Under the pieces are notes generated by a model that ran no database searches, was not told where the DNA came from, and worked only from the letters and a program-made list of their open reading frames with translations. Positions 6,409 through 6,484 of a DNA stretch of 6,484 bases are shown in pieces; position 1 is the stretch's first letter; the number at the start of each line of letters is the position of its first letter. This DNA comes from Planctomycetota bacterium (GTDB lineage Bacteria > Planctomycetota > Phycisphaerae > Sedimentisphaerales > SM23-30): positions 1 through 6,484 of the forward strand of contig JAKQBU010000224.1 of NCBI GenBank assembly GCA_029573975.1, written 5' to 3'. A program made the translations under genes and the position numbers.

Positions 6409-6484
6409 GCCTCTTCCAGCAGGGCGATAATATTTTGCACGGGAATATCCGCCTGGAGGGTGTGTGAACCGCTCAGGATGAAGC
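6399..6484 (-). CDS. C-terminal fragment of a probable uroporphyrinogen decarboxylase (URO-D) family protein
   Basis: The last 27 codons and TAG stop (6401-6399) of a minus-strand gene entering from the right edge. The peptide ends SGSHTLQADIPVQNIIALLE plus EAKN. A Gly/Ser-Ser/Gly-His followed by Q-x-D-x-P-x-x-N-I-x-A is the usual C-terminal pattern of URO-D/MtaA-like proteins, where the Pro-x-x-Asn helix closes the TIM barrel. PVC bacteria carry many such paralogues, often not haem enzymes but linked to methyl transfer or unknown jobs, so no specific function is given. With only 27 residues visible the family call is moderate; that the frame is coding is more secure. Confidence 0.5.
   Translation of the reverse strand, partial: FILSGSHTLQADIPVQNIIALLEEAKN

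Overview
The window looks like a chromosomal segment of a bacterium, most likely from the PVC group (Planctomycetota such as Phycisphaerae/Sedimentisphaerales, or Lentisphaerota/Kiritimatiellota). This rests on the gene mix: a PEP-CTERM (exosortase-sorted) secreted protein, a bacterial NrpR/DUF128 regulator, a large PPDK_N-type protein with a KaiC-like N-terminus, and the tail of what looks like a URO-D family protein. Several genes lack a strong Shine-Dalgarno sequence. The taxonomic call is inference; there is no rRNA or marker gene here.

Layout. Positions 1-2565 (-) hold a 5'-complete, 3'-truncated PEP/pyruvate-binding (PPDK N-terminal, ATP-grasp) protein with 855 codons visible. Next is a 136-bp gap with a strong minus-strand rho-independent terminator (2641-2677) and a candidate promoter for the PEP gene. 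Positions 2702-4039 (-) encode gdhA, an NADP-type glutamate dehydrogenase of 445 aa. Positions 4040-4380 are a divergent, AT-rich regulatory region holding at least six copies of a TTGCCG-type box in both orientations. Positions 4381-5379 (+) encode an NrpR-family nitrogen regulator (winged helix plus one NrpR regulatory domain). Positions 5380-5809 are non-coding apart from a possible 26-aa leader ORF; they contain a probable terminator, a good sigma70-like promoter and a long purine-rich leader. Positions 5810-6349 (+) encode a small secreted PEP-CTERM protein. A hairpin/T-run terminator (6351-6408) follows and overlaps the end of a convergent gene at 6399-6484 (-), of which only the last 27 codons are present.

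How it fits together. The strongest biological story is the divergent gdhA / nrpR pair. NrpR in methanogenic archaea represses nitrogen-assimilation genes and is released by 2-oxoglutarate; glutamate dehydrogenase consumes 2-oxoglutarate and ammonium. Repeated inverted TTGCCG boxes lie between them. One dyad overlaps a candidate gdhA -10 and the others lie around candidate nrpR promoters. I infer a self-contained, autoregulated nitrogen-assimilation switch using an archaeal-type repressor in a bacterium, with an operator different from the GGAA-N6-TTCC described for Methanococcus maripaludis. The large PEP-domain protein downstream of gdhA is separated from it by a terminator and is probably its own unit. 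The PEP-CTERM gene has its own promoter and looks functionally unrelated.
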